Positions 15,995 through 24,507 of a stretch of 64,000 nucleotides of DNA are shown piece after piece. Where the stretch lies: assembly GCF_001482285.1 (NCBI RefSeq), contig NZ_LOEP01000030.1:40954-104953 (forward strand), read 5' to 3'. Every line of letters starts with the position of its first letter. The first letter of the stretch is position 1. The translations under genes were made by a program, and so were the position numbers. Below the pieces are notes generated by a model. The model was not told the DNA's origin, ran no database searches, and saw only the letters and a list, made by a program, of their open reading frames with translations. The DNA is from Haloferax sp. Q22 (GTDB taxonomy: Archaea; Halobacteriota; Halobacteria; Halobacteriales; Haloferacaceae).

Positions 15995-16894
15995 ATGTCT
16001 AGTAACAACTCCAGTCGAAAGGTAGTTTCGGTGGCTGAACAGGCGTTCGAACACGCGGACGAGACGGCAGTCGACGAAGACGGGTTTGAGGTCGTCGACG
16101 AGACACCGACGTTCCAGGCGACGGTGCAACAGGAGATTCAGGCAAAGGTGGATGCGAACCACCCAGATGGGATTGCAGACACGAGCAACGAGCGGATTGA
16201 CGGCGTGACGTTGGCCCAAGAAGAGCGCATTCGAGCGCGGGAAGCCGAGCTCGAACAGATTAGTGCCCGTGCGGAACTGGGCTCGCAAGAGGGTCGTGAG
16301 GCGCGGTCGCGGGCGATTGCGGCTAAACGGAGCGCTGAGCGACGGCGGCAGTTCCAGAAGCGCGCGGCAAGTCTGAACCCGATGGCGGACCCCGACCGGG
16401 CGGATCCCCGGACGGAGCTGACCCAAGCACAGTTGGGCGCAGTGAACTCTCAGGCAACACGGTTGGCGGAGAAGCTGGATGGCTGGTCGCGAGCGGCGAT
16501 CAGTCGGCGGCTGAGTGAAGCGATGGTGAGCGGGAAAGACATGCTGTCGGCAGCTGTGAGCGTGTTCGAGGAACTCGAGGGCGCACCGGGGACGATGGTT
16601 CCGATCGGGAAACTGGAGGGTGTGTCGCGACGTGAAGTGTGCATTGAAGGGACGCTGACGACGGTGTGGGAGTCTGAGTCGCCGGCGATTCAGCAAGTGG
16701 GGCTCCTCGAAGACGAAACTGGGCAGGTGAAGCTGACGAGTTGGAAGGCCTCGGACGTGCCGTGGATTCGTGAGGGCGAACGCGTGCGGATTCACGGGGC
16801 GGCGCGGAACTGGTACGATGGGCGCGTCTCGGTGGCGCTGACGGGGTGGACGACCGTGCATTTCCCCGAACGCGACGCCTGGTGGGACGCCTAA
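15995..16894 (+). CDS. OB-fold (RPA-like) DNA-binding protein
   Basis: The product is 299 residues from ATG 15995. The first 170 residues are charged and helical (E-E-R-I-R-A-R-E-A-E-L-E-Q; R-R-R-Q-F-Q-K-R-A). A helical segment follows (A-I-S-R-R-L-S-E-A-M-V), then an OB-fold at about 195-290: V-C-I-E-G-T-L-T-T-V-W, Q-V-G-L-L-E-D-E-T-G-Q-V-K-L-T-S-W, V-R-I-H-G-A-A-R-N-W-Y-D-G-R. This is the pattern of RPA-type ssDNA-binding domains found on haloarchaeal plasmids. It probably binds single-stranded DNA in replication or repair of the element. A T6 run at 16912-16917 is a likely terminator. Confidence 0.8.
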   Translation: MSSNNSSRKVVSVAEQAFEHADETAVDEDGFEVVDETPTFQATVQQEIQAKVDANHPDGIADTSNERIDGVTLAQEERIRAREAELEQISARAELGSQEGREARSRAIAAKRSAERRRQFQKRAASLNPMADPDRADPRTELTQAQLGAVNSQATRLAEKLDGWSRAAISRRLSEAMVSGKDMLSAAVSVFEELEGAPGTMVPIGKLEGVSRREVCIEGTLTTVWESESPAIQQVGLLEDETGQVKLTSWKASDVPWIREGERVRIHGAARNWYDGRVSVALTGWTTVHFPERDAWWDA

Positions 16895-16911
16895 CGGCGC
16901 GAGGCAGCCCT

Positions 16912-16917
16912 CTTTTT
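16912..16917 (+). terminator. T-run terminator after the OB-fold gene
   Basis: TTTTTT 18 nt after the stop at 16894; archaeal terminators are typically such U-runs. The following 200 nt (16920-17119) show no gene. Confidence 0.5.
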
Positions 16918-17119
16918 TGTTGGTGGCCGGGCCGACCCAGGCCCCACCGCCCCACCCTCCGCTCCGTGCTCGCTCCTACCGTCGCTGCGCGCGCAGCCAC
17001 GACCGTACCCCTACTTTGCCACCTTGGCATCCACTTAGAATGGCGTATCTGGTCGATTTCAGTGGTACAGCACTTGTACGGGGGTGATAGATAGTACGTC
17101 AGCAGGGACCAAGTCGGTG

Positions 17120-17377
17120 TTAGCGCCAGATCCGCGAAACAGGGTTGGGAAAGCCGTCAGTTTGCTCAACTCCATGAAGCACACTTAAGAACGCGAATGT
17201 TAAGAAGAAATGTGGGTAACCGGGTGGTGCTTCGTCACCGCCCCCAAGTGCGTATACTGTTATCGCAATGCAACCCACAGCGATGATCCAGGACTTCCAT
17301 TGATGTGCAAATGAAATCGCGATGGTAGTGTAGCGGATTTCATTCGCGTCTGTGTCTGAGGGGGTCGGTGAGTCCAT
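17120..17377 (-). CDS. Small predicted membrane protein
   Basis: From ATG 17377 the 85-residue product has two hydrophobic segments (W-I-I-A-V-G-C-I-A-I-T-V-Y-A-L and F-F-L-T-F-A-F-L-S-V-L) separated by a G-G-G-D-E-A-P-P loop. The family is not recognised. A longer start at 17425 would add a basic leader. It is adjacent to TnpB debris, so it may be a disrupted gene. Confidence 0.45.
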   Translation of the reverse strand: MDSPTPSDTDANEIRYTTIAISFAHQWKSWIIAVGCIAITVYALGGGDEAPPGYPHFFLTFAFLSVLHGVEQTDGFPNPVSRIWR

Positions 17378-17445
17378 GTCGTCTACACCACGCCTACCGT
17401 GGGTTCTTTGACGTATAATACCCACCGCAGCGTTACAATCTGCGA

Positions 17446-17727
17446 AATTCGGGATCGTACCTCTATCGCCTCTCCCAGTACGTTGAGTACAAGGCGGAGA
17501 TGTTCGGCATCAAGGTTGCGCAGGTGAGTCCTGCGTACACGAGTCAGCGGTGTTCGTTGTGCGGGTTTACGCACGAGAACAATCGGCGGTCGAAACATCA
17601 GCTCGTGTGCCGGAAGTGTGAGTACGAACTGAACGCGGACTACAACGCGAGCAAGAAAATCGCTCGCAAACTGCTCAAACGACTCCACTCGGGGCAGACG
17701 TCTTCGGGTGGAGGCGCACCCTGTTAG
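17446..17727 (+). pseudogene. tnpB: TnpB C-terminal fragment (second element)
   Basis: The open frame lacks a proper start and gives [11 protein letters not shown], then [17 protein letters not shown] and [10 protein letters not shown], the zinc-finger and RuvC-III end of TnpB. Both zinc pairs are intact here. Everything before the last roughly 90 residues is missing. It ends with the usual S-G-G-G-A-P-C-type tail and is followed by a right-end hairpin. Confidence 0.8.
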
Positions 17728-17840
17728 TGTGCGCTACCGTCAGGAACGCTGAACCTGAATGGCATTTCCACGCCTCCGTCGAACCGACGGCGGAAGGGGA
17801 GTCCACTGACAAGCCCACGACTTCAGTCGTGGGTTACTGA
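17728..17840 (+). mobile_element. Right end (omegaRNA/RE region) of the TnpB element
   Basis: After the tnpB fragment there are stem-loops CGTCGAACCGACGG (17776-17789) and CCCACGACTTCAGTCGTGGG (17815-17834), then GTTACTGAC, the typical right border of haloarchaeal IS200/IS605-type elements. Confidence 0.7.
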
Positions 17841-18115
17841 CGGAGCGACCGACGAGAGTGAATAGGCCGGAGAAGAAATCAATAGTACGATCTAACCAGC
17901 GTACCCAGAGAACGATTGCCATGAATCTATATCAAAACCATCACCAGATCTCCATTTCCAGTTAGCAGTCAGATGCTCTGCTTCTAATATTATCCTCAAC
18001 TGGGCGATGTGCTGAGAGAGTTGGGAGGTTCCGTTTATCTGAGGGTAGTTGAAGCGAGAGTCTACGTCGTTCCGAAAAGAACTTTAGATTAGCATGCGAC
18101 TGTTTGGCGAGACGC

Positions 18116-18538
18116 ATGGTAAACAAAGAGTGGGACCCACAATCTATCTTTGATTTATTTGGGGACCGGTTGGCTCGACACATTCTCGTATTAACGAGTG
18201 AGCGTGCCTTCTCAGCTGACGAACTATCGAATATTTTGGAGGTGTCTCCACCAACAGTATACCGGCGGGTGAATGAATTAGTTGAGTATGATTTAATCAC
18301 CGAGCGACAGGAAATCGATGAAGATGGACACCATTTCAAGACGTTCGAAACAACACTAAAGCGGGTCGTGTTTGAGATTGACGACGGTGGATATAATATC
18401 GATATTCAGATGCGACAAAGCCTTGTTGACCAGTTTGAGTCGTTTTGGTCGGAATTCGAACAGTCACAGCCATCGAGCGCACTTGACCTCGAACGAAAAG
18501 CAACTGACGGGTCCGTTGACGAGACAAACCATGGTTGA
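18116..18538 (+). CDS. ArsR/TrmB-type winged-helix regulator
   Basis: The product is 140 residues from ATG 18116. Residues about 10-75 form the wHTH (I-L-V-L-T-S-E-R-A-F-S-A-D-E-L-S-N-I-L-E, then P-P-T-V-Y-R-R-V-N-E-L). The rest is a dimerisation/effector region. The stop overlaps the start of a small membrane protein by 8 nt, a pairing common in haloarchaea. It probably autoregulates the pair. Confidence 0.82.
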   Translation: MVNKEWDPQSIFDLFGDRLARHILVLTSERAFSADELSNILEVSPPTVYRRVNELVEYDLITERQEIDEDGHHFKTFETTLKRVVFEIDDGGYNIDIQMRQSLVDQFESFWSEFEQSQPSSALDLERKATDGSVDETNHG

Positions 18539-18905
18539 ACCAGCTGAGTTTTGGACGTTCGCTATCGCAAATCTGGTGACTTTCGTCCTTGGCTCACTCC
18601 TAACTCTGCTGAGCTACTACGCTTACCGTCAAAACCGTCACAGACTGTCATTTCGAAATGCGACGCTCGGGTTTGGGCTTTTGACACTCGGTATGCTCGT
18701 TGAGCCGGTTTATCAACTCTGGCTCAAAGGTGATTATAATCTAACTGGTCGAGAGTTGTTAGCACTGCAAACGATTGAGGGTATCTTCCTCGGCCTTGGA
18801 TTTTTAATGTTGTTTTATTCTATATATCGACACAATATCGGGCAAGGCGATACGCGACGGACTCGGGAAGAGTTCGAGTGGTCTAACGACCGAAGTCGGT
18901 GGTGA
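18531..18905 (+). CDS. DUF7521-like small membrane protein
   Basis: The 124-residue product has an early hydrophobic helix (L-V-T-F-V-L-G-S-L-L-T-L-L-S-Y-Y-A-Y), the conserved R-N-A-T-L-G-F-G-L-L-T-L-G-M-L segment, and a third helix (I-F-L-G-L-G-F-L-M-L-F-Y-S-I-Y). This architecture matches small haloarchaeal membrane proteins encoded next to wHTH regulators; a paralogue is at 56951. Translationally coupled to the regulator. Function unknown. Confidence 0.75.
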   Translation: MVEPAEFWTFAIANLVTFVLGSLLTLLSYYAYRQNRHRLSFRNATLGFGLLTLGMLVEPVYQLWLKGDYNLTGRELLALQTIEGIFLGLGFLMLFYSIYRHNIGQGDTRRTREEFEWSNDRSRW

Positions 18906-18969
18906 CCTTCCGTTTTTCACTCTATAGACCAACAATGTTCAGGAACGCCCTCCCTGAGTAGGTCTAAGA

Positions 18970-19158
18970 TCACTTTGAGACGACTGTTTGCGCCTTCGGG
19001 GCATTCCGCTTTACGCTTTGAATGCCACGCTTTGCACCTTGCTTTGACGCGTACCCCTCCCCTGAGTCGGCGATTATATTGCCATTTGGGACAGTGAGAC
19101 GCCAGCGCCATTCTCCGGCCGTATCTTGATACAGTTCAAACCGTGAAGTGCGTGCCAT
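18970..19158 (-). CDS. HVO_2922/DUF1508 (YegP-like) protein
   Basis: The 62-residue product matches a single YegP/DUF1508 unit: F-E-L-Y-Q-D-T-A-G-E-W-R-W-R-L, N-G-N-I-I-A-D-S-G-E-G-Y-A-S-K-Q-G-A-K-R-G-I. Usual members are 55-65 residues or tandem duplicates, so this one is full length. Function unknown; possibly stress related. The start is ATG 19158. Confidence 0.85.
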   Translation of the reverse strand: MARTSRFELYQDTAGEWRWRLTVPNGNIIADSGEGYASKQGAKRGIQSVKRNAPKAQTVVSK

Positions 19159-19295
19159 GTCTATGTCTCTCTTGGCTCGCAGTTAGCTTGTGTGCACCAG
19201 TTACGGAAGTTGAAATTCAGTAGAAGAGCTATATGACTGAACAGCTACCGAATCAACTACAGAGACGATTGAATGATTGATACGATAGTCCTCGA

Positions 19296-19853
19296 ATGAG
19301 CGTTCTGAGCGAAAGCTTTGTCAAAGGTTCTGCGATAATCGTGCCTCTTCTAATTCTCATTGGTCTTCTTTGGTGGGTCTATTCCGTATTGAACGCGTTA
19401 TTCGCAATTGAATCGATCGAGTCACCCGCTTTACGGGGTCTCGTCACAGTAGGATTGCCACCCCTTGTCATCCTTTCCATCGGATCGATTATGCGAACAC
19501 AGATTGGGAGGGTAGTAGATCAAACTATTCATAATTGGATTAATCGCCTTCCTGTTGTCCGTGTCATCTATAACGCGGTGAAAACAACACTTGACGTACT
19601 ACTAAGCCACTCAAATCGATCTCCACGAGTCGTGAGAATTACTGCGTGGAACGGTTCTCGGATGCTGGCGTTTGATACTGGGAATCGAACTGCTGATGGC
19701 CGTGTCGTCGTGTTCATCCCTGGGTCGCCAGAGGTCACTTCCGGATTCGTTGCAGAAATCCCCCCAGAGTCCCTGCTCGAGTGCGATCAGACAGTACTAA
19801 CTGCATTAGTTCGCCTCCTCAGCGGTGGCTTTGCTGAACCTGACTCTGTATAA
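19296..19853 (+). CDS. DUF502 family membrane protein
   Basis: This 185-residue protein has two transmembrane helices in the first 75 residues (I-I-V-P-L-L-I-L-I-G-L-L-W-W-V and G-L-V-T-V-G-L-P-P-L-V-I-L) and the DUF502 signature N-R-L-P-V-V-R-V-I-Y-N-A-V-K (about 83-96), followed by a beta-rich domain with V-V-V-F-I-P-G-S-P-E-V-T-S-G. The family is widespread and of unknown function. Start ATG 19296; monocistronic. Confidence 0.88.
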   Translation: MSVLSESFVKGSAIIVPLLILIGLLWWVYSVLNALFAIESIESPALRGLVTVGLPPLVILSIGSIMRTQIGRVVDQTIHNWINRLPVVRVIYNAVKTTLDVLLSHSNRSPRVVRITAWNGSRMLAFDTGNRTADGRVVVFIPGSPEVTSGFVAEIPPESLLECDQTVLTALVRLLSGGFAEPDSV

Positions 19854-20117
19854 GCCACGCTTCTCTTCGTGGAGCTACTCGATAAGCCGATATCACTTCA
19901 TAAACCATGTATTCAGCGTTGTAGAGCTGATTTCACCGCTTCACCGCAATCGCCCCGAAAACGAACGTACAGGCCCCAAAACAGCTGATCTCTACGGGTG
20001 ATGCGTTATCTTGTGGTTTTTGTTCGGGTATTGCATGGATACAGACATGACATCTATCACCAGTAGAGAAGACGATTGTGTACGTGATCAAGAGATGCTC
20101 ACCAGTCGAACGAAACC

Positions 20118-21497
20118 ATGATCGGACGTCTTCGCCACCCGCTCGTCGCTGTTGCCGCGGCACTCCTATTGACACTCCCATTCATCGCGTTGTTCGTCAC
20201 GCACGGCTATCACCTTGACCCAGCGTCGACTTCAACAAACCCACATACGAACATTTCTCCTACTGTCGCCGTCCTTGCTGGTGGTCTCGCAATCCTCGGT
20301 GCGGCGTTCCTGCTTGCGTGGGGTGCCGAAACCGCCGAAAAAGACGTTCCCACTGCGTTCGCTATCGCAGTTCTCGCAGTTCTCGCCGTCGCACCCGAGT
20401 ACGCTGTCGACGCACTGTACGCATGGAACGCTGGTGCATTCGAGGGGACCGCACGCGGAATGGAGGCAGCCAATCTCGCCATCGCGAATATGACTGGGGC
20501 GAACCGAATTCTCATCGGCCTCGGATGGTCTGGCATCGCCCTGTTCACGATCTACCGGGCGAAACGCACCGGCGACTCAGCAGTCATCCAACGCACTGGC
20601 TTCCTCACGGACGCCGTAGCGATCGACCGTGACATCTCTCTCGAGATCACATTTCTGCTCGCAGCCACAGCGTACGCCTTTTTCATTCCGCTGGGCAACG
20701 GGATCGGAATCGTCGATACGATCGTCTTGGTCGGACTCTTCGCTCTATACATCCTCATCATCATCCGCGGTGATATCGAGGAGACGGACGCACATATTGG
20801 GGTTCCTGCGTATTTCCAGGCCTACTCAAAGGGGCCCCGAGTCGCAGTGGTCCTCTTTTTGTTCGCGTTTTCTGGAGTGGTCATCTTCGAGGCTGTCCAC
20901 CCATTCGCGTTGGGTCTCGAAGAACTCGGCACTGCCCTCGGCGTTCCACCGTTCTTCATGATTCAGTGGCTTGCACCGCTGGCGAGTGAGAGCCCCGAAC
21001 TCATCGTCGTTGCCTATCTCGTAAACAAGGCACGCTCGACCGCCGGGTTTAACGCACTCATCTCGTCGAAACTCAATCAGTGGACACTGCTTATCGGAAC
21101 CCTTGCGATCGTGTATTCTATCGCCGCCGGTCAGATTGGGACGCTTTCGTTCGATCAAAAGCAAGCTGCCGAGATCTGGATTACTGCTGCTCAGAGCCTC
21201 TTTGCGCTCGCTATTCTGCTGAATTTCGAGATCAGTATTCGTGAGGCAGTGACACTGCTTGTCCTGTTTGTCTCACAGGTCGTTGCTGAGTTCTATGTCA
21301 TCCAAACGTATGCCGAGCCTGCCGCTGCAGACATTGGTCTTCTTATTTTGTACGGCTACACTGGTGTCTATACCTTCTTTGGGATCGGGTTGTTTCTCAT
21401 GCGTACGGGTAGTGTTCGTGAACTCATTGCGTACACTGTCTCTGATATTCGCACAGCCATCAGCCGTGATGCTACGCAACCAGACAGGGCTGATTGA
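20118..21497 (+). CDS. Na+/Ca2+ exchanger family (CaCA) antiporter
   Basis: The 459-residue protein has about 11 membrane segments and two inverted alpha-repeat motifs: A-P-E-Y-A-V-D-A-L then N-M-T-G-A-N-R (about 93-133), and A-S-E-S-P-E-L then N-A-L-I-S-S-K-L-N-Q (about 292-320). The Glu/Asp and Asn/Ser positions bind cations in this superfamily. It exchanges Ca2+ (or another cation) for Na+ or H+ across the cell membrane. The start ATG 20118 begins an R-H-P-L-V-A-V-A-A-A-L-L-L signal-like helix. Confidence 0.88.
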   Translation: MIGRLRHPLVAVAAALLLTLPFIALFVTHGYHLDPASTSTNPHTNISPTVAVLAGGLAILGAAFLLAWGAETAEKDVPTAFAIAVLAVLAVAPEYAVDALYAWNAGAFEGTARGMEAANLAIANMTGANRILIGLGWSGIALFTIYRAKRTGDSAVIQRTGFLTDAVAIDRDISLEITFLLAATAYAFFIPLGNGIGIVDTIVLVGLFALYILIIIRGDIEETDAHIGVPAYFQAYSKGPRVAVVLFLFAFSGVVIFEAVHPFALGLEELGTALGVPPFFMIQWLAPLASESPELIVVAYLVNKARSTAGFNALISSKLNQWTLLIGTLAIVYSIAAGQIGTLSFDQKQAAEIWITAAQSLFALAILLNFEISIREAVTLLVLFVSQVVAEFYVIQTYAEPAAADIGLLILYGYTGVYTFFGIGLFLMRTGSVRELIAYTVSDIRTAISRDATQPDRAD

Positions 21498-21556
21498 ACA
21501 GGAAATGTCGATAATGTGAGTATTATCTCAAGGACATGGTACACGTGAATTCGGGT

Positions 21557-21620
21557 GTGTCTTTACATCCTCCCCGGCGTTCACGGAGGGGATTCCCACG
21601 GCACCGCACCGCACCGCTGG
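21557..21620 (-). mobile_element. Isolated IS200/IS605-type end
   Basis: TACATCCTCCCCGGCGTTCACGG... has the ACATCCTCC border and hairpin-forming GC block of haloarchaeal TnpB-element ends, in minus orientation. No transposase remains next to it. The surrounding 21500-22060 has no supported gene. Confidence 0.5.
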
Positions 21621-22059
21621 GTTGTAGAGCAAAATTGAGTATAGGACGCGAATCAGTCATTAATTCAGCACCCAATATGGGGGAATAAATCGCCACGTAC
21701 AGGGAACTCACCTATCGCTCAGTACAGAAGGTTAGTCATTCAGTACCCCGTCCTTTCCGACCTCTGCATCATTGATGATAGGTAGCACCCTCCGGCGACA
21801 GATAACAAAAATCCGCCGAGAACAGTGAGATACCAGCCGAGTTCCGGAACGAATATGGAGTTAAATCCAGCGAGCGACGAGTCGGATCGATAAGACGCAC
21901 AGTATCTCAGCGTCCGGGAGGAGGACCGGGTTGATTTTCAACACGGGAGGTACGCTCCGACTGAAATAGTTGTCACACCTCCCATCGACGAGAACCCAGT
22001 CGTGGAGCGATTGAGCGGCCATAGTTCTTCAAAAACGGAGATGGCTAAACGCTTTGTGT

Positions 22060-22150
22060 ATGCTCACCCCCGGCTTTAATCGTGAGCATTCGCCTACTGC
22101 CTTGAGCAGTTAGAACGGAAGTCCATACTGGAATGTCGCGCTCTTCAGGG
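22060..22150 (-). mobile_element. Conserved TnpB-element end (homologous to 49050-49140)
   Basis: Read on the minus strand, it begins AGCTACCACGCCCTGAAG and continues through a GTTCTAACTGCTCAAGGCAG hairpin to ..GAATGCTCAC, the same order and nearly the same sequence as 49050-49140. It is a solo end left after loss of the body. Confidence 0.6.
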
Positions 22151-22208
22151 CGTGGTAGCTGACTCGAGTTGTACTTTGACTGATGCTGGAAGCACAATGT
22201 TTGGCGTG

Positions 22209-22355
22209 TCAGAATTCGTAGCAGGCGATTTCGACCGAACCACAGTTCGGACACTTCTCTTGCTCTGGGAAGACACACGTCCCACAGTCTCGACACTCGT
22301 ACAGGGTACTCTCATCGCTTCTTCTTGTTCGCCGAAGCAGCTCAAGTAATCCCAT
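22209..22355 (-). CDS. 48-residue CPxCG-type zinc microprotein
   Basis: ATG 22355 opens a 48-residue frame: M-G-L-L-E-L-L-R-R-T-R-R, then Y-E-C-R-D-C-G-T, K-C-P-N-C-G-S-V-E-I-A-C-Y-E-F and stop. Two CxxCG knuckles separated by a short spacer define a small zinc ribbon, as in many haloarchaeal microproteins. Overlapping longer frames on both strands lack this pattern. It lies between a solo TnpB-element end and the Lrp gene. Function unknown; probably protein- or nucleic-acid-binding. Confidence 0.75.
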   Translation of the reverse strand: MGLLELLRRTRRSDESTLYECRDCGTCVFPEQEKCPNCGSVEIACYEF

Positions 22356-22472
22356 CCGTGCTAGTGCTGGCACCCCAAAACACATTAACGTTTCTTAGAA
22401 CACTACCCACTATATAAATGGCTCAATCGCTTGGTGTAGTCGCTTGTGGATTTGTTCCGCATTTTCGCAATG

Positions 22473-23216
22473 TCACTGGCCAGTGAACGCGGTCAATGTC
22501 TCTTCAGTAACCCCGGATCGGGAATGAATAGTCACGAAATCGCTCTCCTTGATTAGGGTTTGGCCAGTTGGCGTAATGGTTCCTTCATCACGATTGATTC
22601 GTACGACCAGCACATCCGAAGGAATGAGTCCTACTTCGTTCGCTTCTTGAAGCGTTTTCCCAGCGATCGGTGCATCTTCTCTAACAAGAATTTCCACGAC
22701 ATCTGCATCCCCAGCCAGTCCCGCAACGCCTGTGACGGGGGACGCTAGTTTTTCATCTCGAGGACCGAATGGGGCATATGGGCGGAAATATTCTCGGTGG
22801 ACTAGGTCTTCGTCGTCAATTTCAATACCGAGGGACGTAATCCCCTGTGCGATTCGGGTGAGATCATCGGTATCTGTCCCAACGACTGTAATCCGGAGAT
22901 CACCTTTGCCGGACATGATCTCTCGAACATTAATTACGCCCGGCAAGTCGAGGACTCGCTGGGCCATCTCTTCGCGATCCCGGGAACCCGTACTGCAGAC
23001 GTAATGGTTTGTGAGTCGTCCGCTGACTTTTTGGTAATCAATATCAGCATGATAGCCTCTGATTACACCTGCCTCTTCGAGTCGGCGGATCCGGTTCCGC
23101 ACGGTCGGTGCCGAGACGTCAACTTTCTCTGCGATATCGGGTGCGGACGTGTGACGGGCTTCCTGTGACAAATAATAGAGGATCCGTTCGTCAATCGTAT
23201 CGATTTGAAGAGCCAT
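22473..23216 (-). CDS. Lrp/AsnC-type regulator fused to an RCK-C (TrkA-C) domain
   Basis: The product is 247 residues. Residues 1-60 are an Lrp/AsnC HTH (L-S-Q-E-A-R-H-T-S-A-P-D-I-A then T-V-R-N-R-I-R-R-L). Residues 65-140 resemble the AsnC ligand-binding fold (V-Y-C.. ; G-K-G-D-L-R-I-T-V-V-G-T). Residues 165-240 are an RCK-C domain (D-A-P-I-A-G-K-T-L-Q-E-A-N-E-V-G-L-I, then G-Q-T-L-I-K-E-S-D-F-V-T-I). RCK-C domains bind small ligands in K+ transport. It faces the K+/amino-acid transport block divergently and is likely its regulator. A TTTAAA-type box lies about 30 nt before ATG 23216. Confidence 0.88.
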   Translation of the reverse strand: MALQIDTIDERILYYLSQEARHTSAPDIAEKVDVSAPTVRNRIRRLEEAGVIRGYHADIDYQKVSGRLTNHYVCSTGSRDREEMAQRVLDLPGVINVREIMSGKGDLRITVVGTDTDDLTRIAQGITSLGIEIDDEDLVHREYFRPYAPFGPRDEKLASPVTGVAGLAGDADVVEILVREDAPIAGKTLQEANEVGLIPSDVLVVRINRDEGTITPTGQTLIKESDFVTIHSRSGVTEETLTAFTGQ

Positions 23217-23568
23217 ATTTATACTCCGAAGTAGGCACCGGTATAACTTTTAAATTACTCTTGGTATTCGTTTGGATTCGATAGGTAATCTAGTAATCAA
23301 ACGAGAACTGAATAACTGAAATTGCCCTTAGCAAGGGGTAGAGACCACATATTAAGTGATAAACGATAAGAAGGATATCCTAGATTATTTTTGGGAATCG
23401 TTTAGAAATTCGGTGAATATTTATCTCTACGGAATGTGAGAGCAAATATGACCTCGTTGTGTACTCGCGTTTCTTTGATGAGACACGAAACGCAAGTGGG
23501 GAACTTAGGAATAGATTCACTCTGTAACCCAGACGAGTTCCATATCGCTGTAAGTGGGTGTTGAGAGT
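23217..23568. promoter_or_regulatory. Divergent intergenic region of the ion-transport block
   Basis: A 350-nt AT-rich region between the lrp-type gene and the zinc-ribbon gene. It holds the lrp TATA-like TTTTAAATTAC (about 23248-23258) and AT boxes near 23380-23430. No further gene is seen. Confidence 0.5.
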
Positions 23569-24024
23569 ATGGGTGACGCAGATAATCGCGGAGTACCCCC
23601 TAATAACCTCTCTGAAGCACTTGTTCAGCAACTCAATTCGCTGGGGCTCCCTGAACTAAAATCCGTACTTTCGTACGTGGAGCACCGTATCGAAGCGCTT
23701 CGAACCCCGATCGAAGAGGAGATTGAGGCGACGGCTGCTGGAGAGGTCCTCAAAATAGAGAACCACGGTGCATACGCGCTCGTGCGAAAACACCCTCCCA
23801 AATCGGACGGTTCCGGTGTGAGTACGGATCGTGTATCACTCTATCACGTCCGCCGAGAGCATCGGATGGACGGGACAGACTCCTTGCATTGGGCATATCT
23901 TGGAGACGTTCATAATGCCGAGCAGCTTCGGTGTGGATCCTGTGGAGGAATCCTCGACAAGGAAGCAGCTGTCTGCCCTCATTGTGGTACTGAGAATCAG
24001 AACAATGCCGAGACGGAAGAATAA
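23569..24024 (+). CDS. Zinc-ribbon protein, first gene of the transport block
   Basis: The product is 151 residues from ATG 23569 (a GTG at 23554 is possible). Residues 15-65 are helical (L-P-E-L-K-S-V-L-S-Y-V-E-H-R-I-E-A-L), the middle is beta-rich with V-S-L-Y-H-V-R-R-E, and a C-terminal zinc ribbon has C-G-S-C-G-G at about 123 and C-P-H-C-G-T at about 139. It lies 2 nt upstream of a UspA gene and is probably cotranscribed with the transporters. Function unknown. Confidence 0.75.
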   Translation: MGDADNRGVPPNNLSEALVQQLNSLGLPELKSVLSYVEHRIEALRTPIEEEIEATAAGEVLKIENHGAYALVRKHPPKSDGSGVSTDRVSLYHVRREHRMDGTDSLHWAYLGDVHNAEQLRCGSCGGILDKEAAVCPHCGTENQNNAETEE

Positions 24025-24026
24025 TC

Positions 24027-24446
24027 ATGTCAAAACCAATTACAAAACATCTCGTTGTCCCGGTTGCAAACGAAGAGGACGCACGTGAAACGGCAAGAGT
24101 ACTCGATAGCTATGAATATGGACAGGTAACTGTCGTTCACGTCATCGAGAAGGGAGGGGGAGTACCAGACAAGTTACCCCTCGAACAAGCAGAACTGCGG
24201 GCTTCGGATGTATTTGGGGCGTTTCGTGGATTCATTCCGGAGGCCGACACGGAAACTGCATACAGCAGAGATGTCGTTGCTGCGATTATCGACGTCGCAG
24301 CCGATGTGGATGCGAGTGCTATCGCATTTCACCCGCGGGGAGGGAGCCGTCTCGTTCAGTTCTTATCGGGTGATACAGCGCTCAAGCTAATCACGGATGC
24401 AGACCGTCCGGTCATTTCGCTCCCAGAACAGACTGAAAATAAATGA
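24027..24446 (+). CDS. Universal stress protein (UspA) domain protein
   Basis: The 139-residue single USP domain has H-L-V-V-P-V-A-N-E-E-D-A (strand 1), V-T-V-V-H-V-I-E-K (strand 2), I-I-D-V-A-A-D-V-D-A-S-A-I-A-F-H-P-R and a terminal D-R-P-V-I-S-L-P strand. The usual ATP-binding G-2x-G-9x-G-S/T motif is only partly kept (R-G-G-S-R near 112), so nucleotide binding is uncertain. Located directly before an APC permease carrying its own USP domains. Confidence 0.85.
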   Translation: MSKPITKHLVVPVANEEDARETARVLDSYEYGQVTVVHVIEKGGGVPDKLPLEQAELRASDVFGAFRGFIPEADTETAYSRDVVAAIIDVAADVDASAIAFHPRGGSRLVQFLSGDTALKLITDADRPVISLPEQTENK

Positions 24447-24507
24447 ATGTTTCCTTGGTGCAAAAATGTGCAATACGGAATAACACACACGGCGGGGGAG
24501 GTTTCCT

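Noticed and set aside
15965..16861. 298-residue minus-strand frame opposite the OB-fold gene
   Set aside because: His/Arg/Pro-rich shadow; the plus strand has a coherent OB-fold.
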